Positions 23,072-31,783 of a stretch of DNA of 52,757 nucleotides are shown here, one piece after another (position 1 is the stretch's first letter; each line of letters begins with the position of its first letter). The translations under genes were made by a program, and so were the position numbers. The stretch comes from a virus. The notes under the pieces are model-generated. The model saw nothing but the letters and a program-made list of their open reading frames with translations. It did not search any database and was not told where the DNA came from. The stretch covers positions 1 to 52,757 of IMG/VR virus record IMGVR_UViG_3300023104_000001. One strand, written 5' to 3'.

Positions 23072-23508
23072 AAATCAAAATTAAAAAGCTACATCCGGAT
23101 GCGATTGTTCCGATTTACGCCACAGCAGGGGCGGCGTGCTTTGATATTCATGCCGTGATTGACAACGATGAGCGCGCAGGCAGTTTGTTGGGCGGTCATG
23201 TTGCCTCCATCGGGACCGGCTTGGCTTTTGAAGTTCCTCCTGGATTTGCTCTCAAGCTGTTCAGCCGAAGTGGGCATGGACTTAAGGGAGTATCTCTCGC
23301 AAACGGTACCGGAATTATCGACAGTGATTACCGTGGAGAACTTAAAGTCCTGCTTATCAATCACAGCGACGATGACGTTGATATTAATCACGGCGACCGA
23401 ATCGCCCAAGCAATGATTATTCCGTTTGAAAAAGTTGGCTTTGAGGTAGTCGAAGAACTCAGTGAAACTGAGCGCGGCAATGGCGGGTTTGGGAGTACGG
23501 GGAAATGA
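23068..23508 (+). CDS. dut: dUTP diphosphatase
   Basis: The 146-residue trimeric dUTPase carries all five motifs: AGAACFDIHA (20-29), FSRSGHGLKG (65-74), NGTGIIDSDYRGE (79-91, catalytic Asp85), GDRIAQAMI (109-117) and RGNGGFGSTG (136-145). It converts dUTP to dUMP, lowering uracil in DNA and supplying substrate to the ThyX encoded at 42510. It is ATGA-coupled to both neighbours. Confidence 0.97.
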   Translation: MKIKIKKLHPDAIVPIYATAGAACFDIHAVIDNDERAGSLLGGHVASIGTGLAFEVPPGFALKLFSRSGHGLKGVSLANGTGIIDSDYRGELKVLLINHSDDDVDINHGDRIAQAMIIPFEKVGFEVVEELSETERGNGGFGSTGK

Positions 23509-23699
23509 GCGAGCAAGTAAAACAATACCTAGACAGCCTCAGTGATGGTCAAGTGCTTGAATATTTAAAGGTTGCACACGATGATATTCATGCAATCCCT
23601 GACAATCAATTAAATGGAGAATGGCACGAAGCTTGTTTCGCGGGACTTTGCATGTTGGCGCAAGAGGCTAGCAAGCGTGGATTGAAGGTGGCAAAATGA
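23505..23699 (+). CDS. Hypothetical protein, 64 aa
   Basis: Acidic helical protein (SEQVKQYLDSLSDGQVLEYL) with a late LNGEWHEACFAGLCMLAQEA. It overlaps both neighbours by four bases, so it is translated in the dut operon. Function unknown. Confidence 0.7.
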   Translation: MSEQVKQYLDSLSDGQVLEYLKVAHDDIHAIPDNQLNGEWHEACFAGLCMLAQEASKRGLKVAK

Positions 23700-23881
23700 C
23701 CAAGCACAAACTAACGCCGTGGTTTCCGGCTGATGTGAAGCCGGTTAGGCATGGGATTTATGAAAGAAGTTACGGGTTCTTTAAATTAAAAGACTTATGG
23801 GATGGAAATTATTGGAGGTATCAAGTGAGCAAAAAAATTTGCTTTAATCAGAACAGAGATTGGCGAGGCATCCAAAAATGA
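23696..23881 (+). CDS. Small conserved phage protein, 61 aa
   Basis: Opens TPWFPADVKPVRHGIYERSY, with a KPVR-GxYE pattern shared by many small phage proteins of unknown role. Ends NQNRDWRGIQK. Four-base overlaps at both ends. Confidence 0.7.
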   Translation: MTKHKLTPWFPADVKPVRHGIYERSYGFFKLKDLWDGNYWRYQVSKKICFNQNRDWRGIQK

Positions 23882-24042
23882 AACCAGAAGAATACAGCCA
23901 GCAAACCGACAAGATGCGGTTTTATAGTTCTCGTAAAATTTGCACTAAATGCAAAGAAACGAAGCCGCAGCTTGGCGGAAAATCGATTGCAAAACCAAAC
24001 TCAAGTCGTAAGGTTTGGGTTTGCAAAACATGTATTACATAA
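23878..24042 (+). CDS. Small zinc-ribbon-like protein, 54 aa
   Basis: I start at MKPEEYSQQTDKMRFYSSRK (23878, ATGA overlap). CTKC and CKTC make a likely zinc site (KICTKCKETKPQLGG ... VWVCKTCIT). It is the last plus-strand gene; its stop overlaps the convergent spanin gene by 8 bases, with no terminator between. Confidence 0.7.
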   Translation: MKPEEYSQQTDKMRFYSSRKICTKCKETKPQLGGKSIAKPNSSRKVWVCKTCIT

Positions 24043-24541
24043 GGTCATTAGCTCGAACAAAACCTTGGCAAGCTCGACCAGCTGCAAACCCTTCTTCCAC
24101 ACGTAGCTCTAGCGCTCTAATATCTCGTTCAATGTCTTCACGAACCAACCCGCCTCCGGTATTGGCTTCAATGCTTCCGGGGGCGCTTTGGGGATTGGCC
24201 GGGCTGGAAGGTCTACCACAGATGGCGGTACCGACTCGCAGCCTGCGAGAAACAGCAAGATCAGACTTAACTTTAGACAGTTCTTCATTGTATTTATTTC
24301 CCAATACTTCGTTGTTATCCGAGAATTGCTTTCTCAAGTCTTCATTTTCTTTGTTTCGTTTTGCCACTGCCTTATCTTCTGCCGCTTTGATCTTGGCTTT
24401 GTCAGCATCCCAAAGTGCTTGCACCTCGGCACGACCCTTCTTGACATAGTGATTCGTGGCGGCGTAATACCCAGCACCAAGCGCGCCAGTTATCACCAAC
24501 CCTGCAATGATTTTAATCAGTAGAGGCGACAGCTTTAGCAT
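24035..24541 (-). CDS. Rz-like: Inner-membrane spanin subunit (Rz-like)
   Basis: I start at MLKLSPLLIKIIAGLVITGA (24541) after AAGGAAAAAG, giving 168 residues. One N-terminal membrane span is followed by a long coiled coil (about 35-95, DADKAKIKAAEDKAVAKRNK), the form of an i-spanin that spans the periplasm. It follows holin and endolysin, and the o-spanin gene is embedded in it. Together they fuse inner and outer membranes at lysis, showing a Gram-negative host. Confidence 0.88.
   Translation of the reverse strand: MLKLSPLLIKIIAGLVITGALGAGYYAATNHYVKKGRAEVQALWDADKAKIKAAEDKAVAKRNKENEDLRKQFSDNNEVLGNKYNEELSKVKSDLAVSRRLRVGTAICGRPSSPANPQSAPGSIEANTGGGLVREDIERDIRALELRVEEGFAAGRACQGFVRANDLM
24109..24288 (-). 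CDS. Rz1-like: Outer-membrane spanin lipoprotein (Rz1-like), embedded in Rz
   Basis: In a different frame inside the Rz gene lies a 59-residue frame: MKNCLKLSLILLFLAGCESV, a signal peptide with lipobox LAGC (Cys17 after processing). It continues with the Pro-rich mature part typical of Rz1 (PARPIPKAPPEALKPIPEAG). Fully nested rz/rz1 pairs are known in lambda-like phages. The lipobox and proline content make this firm. Confidence 0.88.
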   Translation of the reverse strand: MKNCLKLSLILLFLAGCESVPPSVVDLPARPIPKAPPEALKPIPEAGWFVKTLNEILER

Positions 24542-24866
24542 CTTTTTCCTTTTCCAAGGCGGGTGCTTGGATGAGTTTGGTAACGGTTGGGGCGATCCAG
24601 GCAGCAACATAAATAGCGAGATAGCCCTCACTCATTTTGCCACCAGCCGTGAGGTAAATCATCAGCCAAGTGGTGAGCATGAAAGCCCCGAGCATCACAA
24701 CAGAGGCTTTGCTCATCCGGCCATCGTCACCAAGCAATAGGTCTTCGATGTTGATGCGACTTACAGGGTCACGGTTGCGTTTAATAACGGCGGCAATAAG
24801 CCACAGCACCACCAGCACTAAAACGCCGTACATGATGGCCTGAGCGGTTAAATACTGATCAACCAT
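24513..24866 (-). CDS. Probable holin
   Basis: The 117-residue membrane protein has two to three spans (IMYGVLVLVVLWLIAAVI; VVMLGAFMLTTWLMIYLTA; YLAIYVAAWIAPTVTKLI) and a charged tail (EKEKDAKAVAS). It lies between endolysin and spanins. It fits holins of beta-proteobacterial phages. The assignment rests on topology and position. Confidence 0.78.
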   Translation of the reverse strand: MVDQYLTAQAIMYGVLVLVVLWLIAAVIKRNRDPVSRINIEDLLLGDDGRMSKASVVMLGAFMLTTWLMIYLTAGGKMSEGYLAIYVAAWIAPTVTKLIQAPALEKEKDAKAVASTD

Positions 24867-25311
24867 TGCGCATCATCTCTGCAAGGCGCACAGATCGATT
24901 GCCTACCTGTTTTGCCCATTTGCTTGCCAACATGTTTCTCGCGGCTTGTTCGTACTTTCCATTTTTGACGAACGTCAGTGTGTTGACAAAACCAAGTAAG
25001 CCTTGAAGGCCAAGATTGAAGCACATATTGACGATCACTCGTTGGCGCGCATAGCTTAGTGTTCGCCACCACGGCAAGCTGCGATCAAGATCATCAAACA
25101 CATCTGCCAAATCACCAGCCAGGATTCTGTTTACTTGCGTGTCGTTTAATGGAAATTTCCACAAAGTGGGAAGTGGCTTTGCTTCCATATTGTGGCCGAC
25201 GCCGACAGTCTGAACATTGACCGTATCAAAATATGGAGAATAGCGGACACCCTCATCACGGCGCAATTCTTCATTTAAGATGATATCGTCTGGTTTCATT
25301 TGTGCGCCCAT
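24859..25311 (-). CDS. Endolysin, T4-lysozyme type (GH24)
   Basis: The catalytic triad fits the T4 lysozyme spacing exactly: Glu20, eight residues, Asp29, five residues, Thr35 (RDEGVRYSPYFDTVNVQTVG). RQRVIVNMCFNLG lies in the C-terminal lobe. At 150 residues it is a single domain without a secretion signal, so it depends on the holin. The start is ambiguous: 25311 (GGGG upstream) or MKPDD at 25299, which would make an ATGA overlap with the upstream gene. Confidence 0.93.
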   Translation of the reverse strand: MGAQMKPDDIILNEELRRDEGVRYSPYFDTVNVQTVGVGHNMEAKPLPTLWKFPLNDTQVNRILAGDLADVFDDLDRSLPWWRTLSYARQRVIVNMCFNLGLQGLLGFVNTLTFVKNGKYEQAARNMLASKWAKQVGNRSVRLAEMMRNG

Positions 25312-25475
25312 TTAAGTACCCCGCCGTGATAAGAGCACGTTCCCATGCGTTTTGTTGAAAAACTAACCGTCATATCTTTGCAAGTGGCAGATGGGTTAGG
25401 GTTTATGTCAACAAAGTGCGTGATCGCAAAATACAATGCGATCAACAGCACAATTGCCAATACAGCATACTTCAC
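25296..25475 (-). CDS. Small exported DUF3761-like protein, 59 aa
   Basis: Starts at GTG (25473-25475), overlapping the upstream stop as GTGA and preceded by AGGA. A hydrophobic leader (YAVLAIVLLIALYFAI) precedes CKDMTVSFSTKRMGTCSYHG, matching the GTCSxHGGV signature of DUF3761. Its place between a membrane-coil protein and endolysin suggests an accessory of lysis or superinfection control; no activity is established. Confidence 0.65.
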   Translation of the reverse strand: MKYAVLAIVLLIALYFAITHFVDINPNPSATCKDMTVSFSTKRMGTCSYHGGVLKWAHK

Positions 25476-25762
25476 GTTCGATCCTGCTTTTTTCCAATGG
25501 CCGACATAATTTCCTGCCTTTCGGTCCGCATTTCTGCTTTGATTTCATTAAAGATTTGTCGATTATCTTCTTTAAATTCTTTGAGAATTAATTGCATGTC
25601 GCCTTTCTTAACGCAATTTTCAGCGACATTTACCTCAAGGCTGGAAAAGTGGCGCTTCAACTCTTGAACGGAATCAAACAAGCGCCAGATAAAAGCACCG
25701 ATGAATGTCATTCCAATGCCAATTGCTGATAGAAAGACACTCAGCGGTATTTTATCTTCCAT
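25472..25762 (-). CDS. Membrane-anchored coiled-coil protein, 96 aa
   Basis: One membrane span (PLSVFLSAIGIGMTFIGAFI) precedes a long charged coil (VQELKRHFSSLEVNVAENCV; EIKAEMRTERQEIMSAIGKK). Such proteins sit in lysis regions of many phages as putative antiholin or second holin. The evidence is topology and context only. Confidence 0.7.
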   Translation of the reverse strand: MEDKIPLSVFLSAIGIGMTFIGAFIWRLFDSVQELKRHFSSLEVNVAENCVKKGDMQLILKEFKEDNRQIFNEIKAEMRTERQEIMSAIGKKQDRT

Positions 25763-25947
25763 TAAAATTCTTCCTCAATCGGTTTTTTAGGATCAATCCA
25801 CTTATCGCCATCTTTGATAAAACCGTAGCTTACGTATTCCGGAATCTTGATAAATTCAGCAGCAATTGTTTCGTAAAACTCATTCCAAGGATCATACGAG
25901 ATATCAACCACTTGGTTTTTAACCAATCTACCGTACTTTTGCTTCAT
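25762..25947 (-). CDS. Small protein after tail-fibre gene, 61 aa
   Basis: I start at MKQKYGRLVKNQVVDISYDP (25947), preceded by GGAG. The product is aromatic and acidic (WNEFYETIAAEFIKIPEYVS). Small proteins in this place are often fibre chaperones or adhesin partners; unproven here. Confidence 0.65.
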   Translation of the reverse strand: MKQKYGRLVKNQVVDISYDPWNEFYETIAAEFIKIPEYVSYGFIKDGDKWIDPKKPIEEEF

Positions 25948-25948
25948 A

Positions 25949-26734
25949 TTACGACTCCACAATAATCAAACCAGCCGCCCCGAATCCAAAAGTAGTGCCA
26001 AAACCGCCGCCACCGCCTGGGAAGCCTCCATTCCCACCGACATTCCCAGTCCCACCGCCGCCGCCGTTAACTCCATTGGCTCCAAAATTACCGGCTGCGG
26101 TTCCAGATCCTGCGCCACCACCACCTGTCCCAATTCCATCTAAAGACAAATCCATTCCATGCATACCATTGCCGGCACTAGTAGCTAAGGCTGTTCCACC
26201 CTCACCAAAAACACCATTGCCGCCAGGGGCCAGGGCAGCACCGCCACCGCCACCAGCGTTGCCGTTTCGCGCCGCTTGCGTCGCATTACCGCCGTTTCCG
26301 CCGTTGCCAAAAACTCCCGCTGCACCACCGCCGCCACCTGCCGCCGCAGATGATCCGCCAACACGATTTATATCCCCATTAACACCAGTGCCGCCCGCCG
26401 TCCCGCCGCTAGCCCCGCCAGTCGCGGAAACAAGAGAGCCGAACGAACTAGTTTGACCTGCGCCAGCAGCTACAGTAGCCGTAACAGATGCGCCAGCAGT
26501 TTGACCAGTCAAAGTCTTAACCGCAAAACCGCCTCCTGCCCCTGCGCCGGTCGCCGTAGCATCACCGCCACCGCCCCAAACTCGCACACGAAAAGTGGTG
26601 GCGGGAAAAACAAAAGTTTGAGTGGCAGTGATGAATTGGACTTTGCCAGTCCCGAAAGAGCCTAGGACTAAATTGGCTGGCCGATTTGAAACAATGATGT
26701 CGCCAGATGGACCGGGTGTAACGTAGTGACCCAT
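25949..26734 (-). CDS. Glycine-rich tail adhesin
   Basis: The 261-residue protein has an N-terminal attachment part (1-60, PGPSGDIIVSNRPANLVLGS). It is then more than one third glycine with GGGG/GGNGG tracts to the end, closing GFGAAGLIIVES. Such polyglycine-sandwich tips form receptor-binding ends in T-even gp38-like adhesins and many phage fibres. Variable loops between Gly tracts would set host range. It is a low-complexity gene prone to recombination and assembly error. Confidence 0.85.
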   Translation of the reverse strand: MGHYVTPGPSGDIIVSNRPANLVLGSFGTGKVQFITATQTFVFPATTFRVRVWGGGGDATATGAGAGGGFAVKTLTGQTAGASVTATVAAGAGQTSSFGSLVSATGGASGGTAGGTGVNGDINRVGGSSAAAGGGGGAAGVFGNGGNGGNATQAARNGNAGGGGGAALAPGGNGVFGEGGTALATSAGNGMHGMDLSLDGIGTGGGGAGSGTAAGNFGANGVNGGGGGTGNVGGNGGFPGGGGGFGTTFGFGAAGLIIVES

Positions 26735-26743
26735 GGTGTGCCT

Positions 26744-27076
26744 TTAAGGAAGAATTGGAGATTCAAAGCCGTGAACGCGGATAGCAACTTGTGTGTTGCT
26801 TGCATAGGCATTCACAATTTCAGTTGGGCTGATTACCAATGCACTTTCCTCAACCACACCGCTTGGAGGAATAACAAAGTCTTTGGGCAGGATGTAATCC
26901 GCATTTGCCGCAGCGCCAGCGACGGGAGAAATTGCCAAACGCACAGAAACCGGATTTACCATATCACTATTTACCATTCGAATGTTAACAGTAGCCACTT
27001 TGCCATTTGGGACAGTATAGACACTTGTCCAAGTGTTGAGCAAAAGTGCCGCAGTGCCGAGTTTTCCAGAAGCCAT
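26744..27076 (-). CDS. Tail-tip structural protein, 110 aa
   Basis: Beta-rich protein (LLLNTWTSVYTVPNGKVATV) typical of small tail-fibre network proteins that join to an adhesin in phage tails (NTQVAIRVHGFESPI). It stands between fibre genes. The assignment is by position and composition. Confidence 0.65.
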   Translation of the reverse strand: MASGKLGTAALLLNTWTSVYTVPNGKVATVNIRMVNSDMVNPVSVRLAISPVAGAAANADYILPKDFVIPPSGVVEESALVISPTEIVNAYASNTQVAIRVHGFESPILP

Positions 27077-27378
27077 TAGAATTGTCCGGTGTAATAAAAT
27101 TTAGCGTCAGAAACAGCCGCCTCAATAACAGGAGTCAGCAAAGTGGAAAGGTAATCAGCCATCTGCTGCCAAGTGACTTTTACATCTGCGTTAGCCTGGG
27201 CGCAGTAAAAAACGTCAATAGGGTTAAGTGCGCCAGCAGGATTAAGGTCAACCACTCGAACATCGCCATAGGCGAGTGCATCGGTAATGGAAGGCTCAGA
27301 TTCTACAAGATTTTCAAGGCTGCTAAAGCTGGCGAGCAATTCCTTTAGCTGCGCTTCCTGAACGGCTGTAAATGCCAT
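27076..27378 (-). CDS. Tail fibre-associated protein, 100 aa
   Basis: Coil-forming N-terminus (AVQEAQLKELLASFSSLENL) then a beta part (VKVTWQQMADYLSTLL). Adjacent to the tail network and abutting its neighbours stop-to-start. No family is recognised. Confidence 0.65.
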   Translation of the reverse strand: MAFTAVQEAQLKELLASFSSLENLVESEPSITDALAYGDVRVVDLNPAGALNPIDVFYCAQANADVKVTWQQMADYLSTLLTPVIEAAVSDAKFYYTGQF

Positions 27379-27812
27379 TACGCCTCCCTAGCAGTGATCT
27401 GAACAGCAATGGTCGAAGCCGTTGCGCCAATTACCGGAATATTGTTTGCAGTTACAGTGCCAAGTGTCAAAGTAGCGTTACTCAGGACTTTAAACACTGG
27501 AACGCCAGTCCCAACCTTGTAGCCGATAGCGTGTAAATATTTTGTTGGATCGCCCTTTACGATTGCCGAAACCGTAATAAAGCAATCGTTCATTTTGATT
27601 GCATTAACACCATTGCCATCTGTTAGAAAATCACGATTGATTTTCCTGAAAACCTCACGGAAAAGCCAGTTCAACCAGTTTGCAGCCAGAGGCATACCGC
27701 GCTTGCCCTGCTGCTTTGGCTCCCAACCATTCATCATAATCGACTCAGGTGGAGGCTCAGTATTGTTTTGACCATCTGAATATGTGATCAGAGTTTCTGC
27801 AAATGTGGTCAT
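27378..27812 (-). CDS. Tail fibre/connector protein, 144 aa
   Basis: It contains GWEPKQQGKRGMPLAANWLN then WLFREVFRKINRDFLTDGNG, a motif set seen in phage tail-fibre attachment proteins. The second half is beta-rich (LSNATLTLGTVTANNIPVIG). It probably links the baseplate protein upstream to the fibre proteins downstream. Confidence 0.65.
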   Translation of the reverse strand: MTTFAETLITYSDGQNNTEPPPESIMMNGWEPKQQGKRGMPLAANWLNWLFREVFRKINRDFLTDGNGVNAIKMNDCFITVSAIVKGDPTKYLHAIGYKVGTGVPVFKVLSNATLTLGTVTANNIPVIGATASTIAVQITAREA

Positions 27813-28465
27813 TACTGGAATACTCCGGTCAATTTAAGGCTTGATTGCAAGATTGAATAGTTATTTTTTACGCGGATTCTACGTCCATCTAATGTAAGCA
27901 ACCTTTTTCTAGCCATGGTCACAAACACGCCTAATTGTACACCAGCAAGCTCGGACTCGTTATCAGGCTCACTGCTATTCCGAGATAGCCTGAGCGCACT
28001 GGAACCAAAAGAAACAAGAATTGGAACATCTGAAATTGCGGCTGGCGCAACATCTTGAACGCCTGCCTGTGTTGCCTCATTTGCGCCATATCCATCGGTA
28101 TATAAAATTGCAGTCGCGGGAAATGATTCCATGTACTGGACGTTATCCGCCTCAGTTGTTCCTCGCACCACATAAATCAAATCAGACGGACGGCCTTTGG
28201 ATACATTGACAAAAACTCGAAACTTGATAGCCAGTCGATATACATCATCTGACCGGCCCAATCGAGGCTCGCCAACAGCAATTCCAATTTTGTCTAATTG
28301 AATTCCGATAGCAGTATCGACAGATCGTCCATCGCGAACTTGATCTGCTACCACTTCCAGCAATGAAAGCTGCTTTGGCAGAGCGCATACAACAGCTTCT
28401 ATTGCCAACTTGCCTTGGAAAACACTAGTTAGACGACTCTTGGCGAGTCCCTCATAGTCCATCAT
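27812..28465 (-). CDS. Baseplate wedge/tail protein (DUF2612-like)
   Basis: 217 residues, following the J-like gene as usual. The N-terminal helices include DTAIGIQLDKIGIAVGEPRL and GRSDDVYRLAIKFRVFVNVS, the DUF2612 signature. This protein joins fibre to baseplate in KPP10/Pam3-like tails. It overlaps the J gene by four bases. Confidence 0.82.
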   Translation of the reverse strand: MMDYEGLAKSRLTSVFQGKLAIEAVVCALPKQLSLLEVVADQVRDGRSVDTAIGIQLDKIGIAVGEPRLGRSDDVYRLAIKFRVFVNVSKGRPSDLIYVVRGTTEADNVQYMESFPATAILYTDGYGANEATQAGVQDVAPAAISDVPILVSFGSSALRLSRNSSEPDNESELAGVQLGVFVTMARKRLLTLDGRRIRVKNNYSILQSSLKLTGVFQ

Positions 28466-29874
28466 AAACCCACCACCGTAATTCTATCCATTGAAAAAAT
28501 TGGAAGTTCACTACGCCCAATGGCTTTATTCGTGGTGCTATAGGATGGGGTATCGCCAGGGGCGGCTGTTACGGCAGATTCAATTGTTACCATTCCCAAA
28601 CCGCTCGTGTTCAAGTAGATAGGTCCAATAAAGCGTTGATTGATAACGTCTTCTCCCACGTCCAGTAAATTTCCCGTGTTGAAAACTGCATCTTTTATTG
28701 CTTGCACAGTTGCAATTGGAAGTTGTTCCTCTGGATAAAGCTGAGTGACGGTGACACGAATCCACACATAAATTGAGGCGGCACGAGAAAAATTAATTGG
28801 CTGCAAATCGCCATTGTCATCAGTCACATCAATGGAAATGTTGCCGTATGTTTCAATGCCAGCAGGTTTGTTTTCCCAAATATTTTTTGCCACTGCCTGA
28901 TCATTACCACCACGCACAATAGCCTCAAAAGAATGAGGCGGGACCAGTCCTACAAATAAGTGCGTGCGATTCTCAAATACATTGACGGTGGTAACGCCCG
29001 GAACCTCTTGCAGCAACCGCGAACGAATGGCTGTAACAGTGGCAGAGCCAGCTACCCTAGAAACTGTGGAATGGCGCAAACGCAAGTCGGCATCACTTTC
29101 AATGTCGCGACTGCCAGAACCGGCAATCAAATTGCTAACCCCTGTCCACCCAAAAACAGGAGTGTCAATGTCCGCTAGCGCACCAATTGGAAGTTCGCGA
29201 GCGCCGCTGACGACTGAAACAAAAACCGCAGGCGATCCCATTTGAACGGTAGTGATATTGGCACTCTTCGCATATGAAAAAGGCGTTTGCCCGTCCAATG
29301 CAGATATGCGCAAAACGTCATCAGCAACCACCTTGACATAGCCTGTAATGGCTGCTGCCAAGGCCGTCAAAATGCTTGCATCAGTTGCACCAATGCCAGA
29401 ATTAACGCTGTAAAGAACTCCATTAAGCGTCACGCTGTAAACTGTGGAATCAGCAAGTGTGGCGATTTCTACGCGCACATCAATTACACGCGATGCCGTG
29501 ATAATTACATCGGAGGTGTTAAAGTATTGAACGTCGGCGTGCGTGACAGCATTTGCCGGAACAATAGAACCCTCATCCCCATAAGCAGCGGCAGTAACCA
29601 CAACCGGCGCAGCAGGGATTCGCACAATACCCAAAAGTGATACTGCGCGATCCAGATTGATTCCCTCAGCCGTGGCTGGATAGGCGCTGTTGTAAACGTC
29701 ATCCAGCATTTCCCAGCAGTCATCTAGTGCCGCAGCACTGATACCGTTAAGCTGGCCCAAGAACGCATCAGGAGACGTGTTAACAGGCCCCAGTGCACTA
29801 GTAACACTCTCGTCAAGCTGGGTCTTTAAATCGGCTAAGCGTGGGCGCTCAAGGCCAGTCGGGGTAAGTGCCAT
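28462..29874 (-). CDS. Baseplate J-like protein
   Basis: 470 residues. The N-terminus (RLADLKTQLDESVTSALGPV, ALDDCWEMLDDVYNSAYPAT, GINLDRAVSLLGIVR) is the Baseplate_J pattern, as is DLRLRHSTVSRVAGSATVTA in the middle. It forms wedges that trigger sheath contraction. It is separated from the gp25-like gene by the tailspike gene, an unusual insertion in this normally adjacent pair. Confidence 0.92.
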   Translation of the reverse strand: MALTPTGLERPRLADLKTQLDESVTSALGPVNTSPDAFLGQLNGISAAALDDCWEMLDDVYNSAYPATAEGINLDRAVSLLGIVRIPAAPVVVTAAAYGDEGSIVPANAVTHADVQYFNTSDVIITASRVIDVRVEIATLADSTVYSVTLNGVLYSVNSGIGATDASILTALAAAITGYVKVVADDVLRISALDGQTPFSYAKSANITTVQMGSPAVFVSVVSGARELPIGALADIDTPVFGWTGVSNLIAGSGSRDIESDADLRLRHSTVSRVAGSATVTAIRSRLLQEVPGVTTVNVFENRTHLFVGLVPPHSFEAIVRGGNDQAVAKNIWENKPAGIETYGNISIDVTDDNGDLQPINFSRAASIYVWIRVTVTQLYPEEQLPIATVQAIKDAVFNTGNLLDVGEDVINQRFIGPIYLNTSGLGMVTIESAVTAAPGDTPSYSTTNKAIGRSELPIFSMDRITVVGL

Positions 29875-29885
29875 GTTCTCTTTTC

Positions 29886-31781
29886 TTAGAAATTATTGCT
29901 TCGCGAGCATTCAACCCATTTTACGCCATCGCAAATCAAAGTAAGAGAGTGGCCGCCAGCAGTTGAAAAGTTGCCAGCCAAAGTCAAATTCAATCCGTCC
30001 GTGACTACCAAACTCGCATTGAATTCCATTGTTATGCGCCGACCAGCAAAACTAGGCGTAATGCTGGTAATGGAAGTGCTGCCAGTGATGTAAAAATATT
30101 CGCCATCTGGTGGCAAAGTGAGAGTTGCTGCGCTAGCCACCTGTCGAGTGGTGTTGGTATCATTGTCATTGATGCGCGTAGTGACAGGAAACGTCGTTGC
30201 AATTTGACCCGCCGTATTGCTACGAATTTTATTATTGCTGATAATGTTGCGCGCCTCTGTGCCGCTTCTATTCACGCCAAATCCAGTGTTTTCGGCAAAC
30301 ACATTACCTACCACAACAGAATCCGTCATGTTGGCAAATTCAGCGCCATCGCCTACATTGCCGCGCGAAGTGTTTCCGGTGAACGTCAAATATGCACTTG
30401 CAGTTCCAGTCCGGAATCCGTCTTGGCTGTTGCCACGCGCCACATTCCCAGTAAATGCAACGCCATTACAAGCATCAATTGCATATCCGTTGCCTACATT
30501 ATTGCGCGAGACATTCCCACTGACTGAGCCGCTATTGCAAGCCTCAATCCAAAATCCACTCACGCCATTGTTGTAAGCCACATTGTTAGCCATGATGCAG
30601 TCATCGCCTACACCGGTATCAGGCCGCATTACAATGCCGTATTGAGTAGCGCCATAAGCGATGTTGCCAACCAGAGTAATGCGCTGGCCGCCCATGTGAA
30701 TGCCGTTATTTAAGCCCCCACGAGTTACATTCCCACTCACAACTACGTTATCAATACCAACGTTGTAACCGGTAATGTTGTCCGCTACTTCGATGCCTTG
30801 ACCATTGTCCCATGCGGCATTACCAACAATTGCGCCATTAGTAGCGGCTCCAATCAAGCCAATGCCATGAGTTCCATTGAGCCAAGTTCGGTTATTTGAA
30901 AATACAAAATGATTTACACCATCGTTTGCAGTAATGCCGGCCAATCCGCAACCAGTAACGTTGTTGCCACTGATGTCGAAGCCTACAGACGAAGCTCCAT
31001 TAAGGAAAATTCCGTTGGCAGCGCAATTGAAAATGTAGCAATCAAGGATTGCTACATTCGTGCAAGGACCAGTCGCAATCCCGTGACCACCTGTGTTGCT
31101 ACCCTTCGTGCCATCAATCCGAAGGCCCATAATGCGAACGTTGTCTGCGCCATTTGCAAGTCGAAAAACGTGATTATTAACACCATTGGCAAGAACGATT
31201 TGAGCTCCATTTGACACCATGCGGGTACCGCTAGGTATCATCACAGTTGCTCCGATCAGATATTGCATCCCTGGCAAATTCGGGATGAAACAATCTTTGG
31301 CGGCAGCAAACATTTTAACGAATGCAGGGGCAACATTCATGGTCAAAGTGCCTGCCAAGACATCTGCGCGCTCAGCAGGCGTCATGAAATCTTGGGGCGT
31401 AACACTAGTGCGAAGCTTTTCATAAACATTTGATGCAACAGCTTGCAAATTAGGATGTTTATAGCCGACCAGCGCCGATCCGCCAACAGTAGTAAAGGCG
31501 GCAACTGTCGCTGCATCAGCAGATGCGGAATCGGCAGAAATATCCGCAGCAATGGCACTTGCTTCTGCAATATCTCGTGCAGCGTTTACCTGCGAAAGAA
31601 TTGAGTCAACGCCTTCATTAATTTCGGCGTCTTTGTTTTTCAGAAACTTTCGAATTGATGGAACAAGAGGTCCGGTTGATGTTTGATAGTCTTGAGTGTC
31701 AGTTCCATTTACCCAAATTTCGACACGCTCGTCGTTACCTTGAAGTCGTTTAATTGCTTGGTCGAGTGGTACGGTTGCCAT
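29886..31781 (-). CDS. Tailspike with right-handed beta-helix
   Basis: 631 residues. An N-terminal part (1-110) with a coiled segment (INEGVDSILSQVNAARDIAE) would anchor to the baseplate. Residues about 160-560 are NosD/pectate-lyase-like repeats (GIFLNGASSVGFDISGNNVT; GNVSRNNVGNGYAIDACNGV) forming a parallel beta-helix. A short beta domain ends the chain. It probably binds or cuts a capsule or O-antigen. There is no C-terminal chaperone domain. It sits between the gp25-like and J-like genes. Confidence 0.87.
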   Translation of the reverse strand: MATVPLDQAIKRLQGNDERVEIWVNGTDTQDYQTSTGPLVPSIRKFLKNKDAEINEGVDSILSQVNAARDIAEASAIAADISADSASADAATVAAFTTVGGSALVGYKHPNLQAVASNVYEKLRTSVTPQDFMTPAERADVLAGTLTMNVAPAFVKMFAAAKDCFIPNLPGMQYLIGATVMIPSGTRMVSNGAQIVLANGVNNHVFRLANGADNVRIMGLRIDGTKGSNTGGHGIATGPCTNVAILDCYIFNCAANGIFLNGASSVGFDISGNNVTGCGLAGITANDGVNHFVFSNNRTWLNGTHGIGLIGAATNGAIVGNAAWDNGQGIEVADNITGYNVGIDNVVVSGNVTRGGLNNGIHMGGQRITLVGNIAYGATQYGIVMRPDTGVGDDCIMANNVAYNNGVSGFWIEACNSGSVSGNVSRNNVGNGYAIDACNGVAFTGNVARGNSQDGFRTGTASAYLTFTGNTSRGNVGDGAEFANMTDSVVVGNVFAENTGFGVNRSGTEARNIISNNKIRSNTAGQIATTFPVTTRINDNDTNTTRQVASAATLTLPPDGEYFYITGSTSITSITPSFAGRRITMEFNASLVVTDGLNLTLAGNFSTAGGHSLTLICDGVKWVECSRSNNF

Positions 31782-31783
31782 AT

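Noticed and set aside
25995-26456. Proline-rich plus-strand frame
   Set aside because: Antisense of the glycine-rich adhesin; GGN codons give CCN on the other strand.
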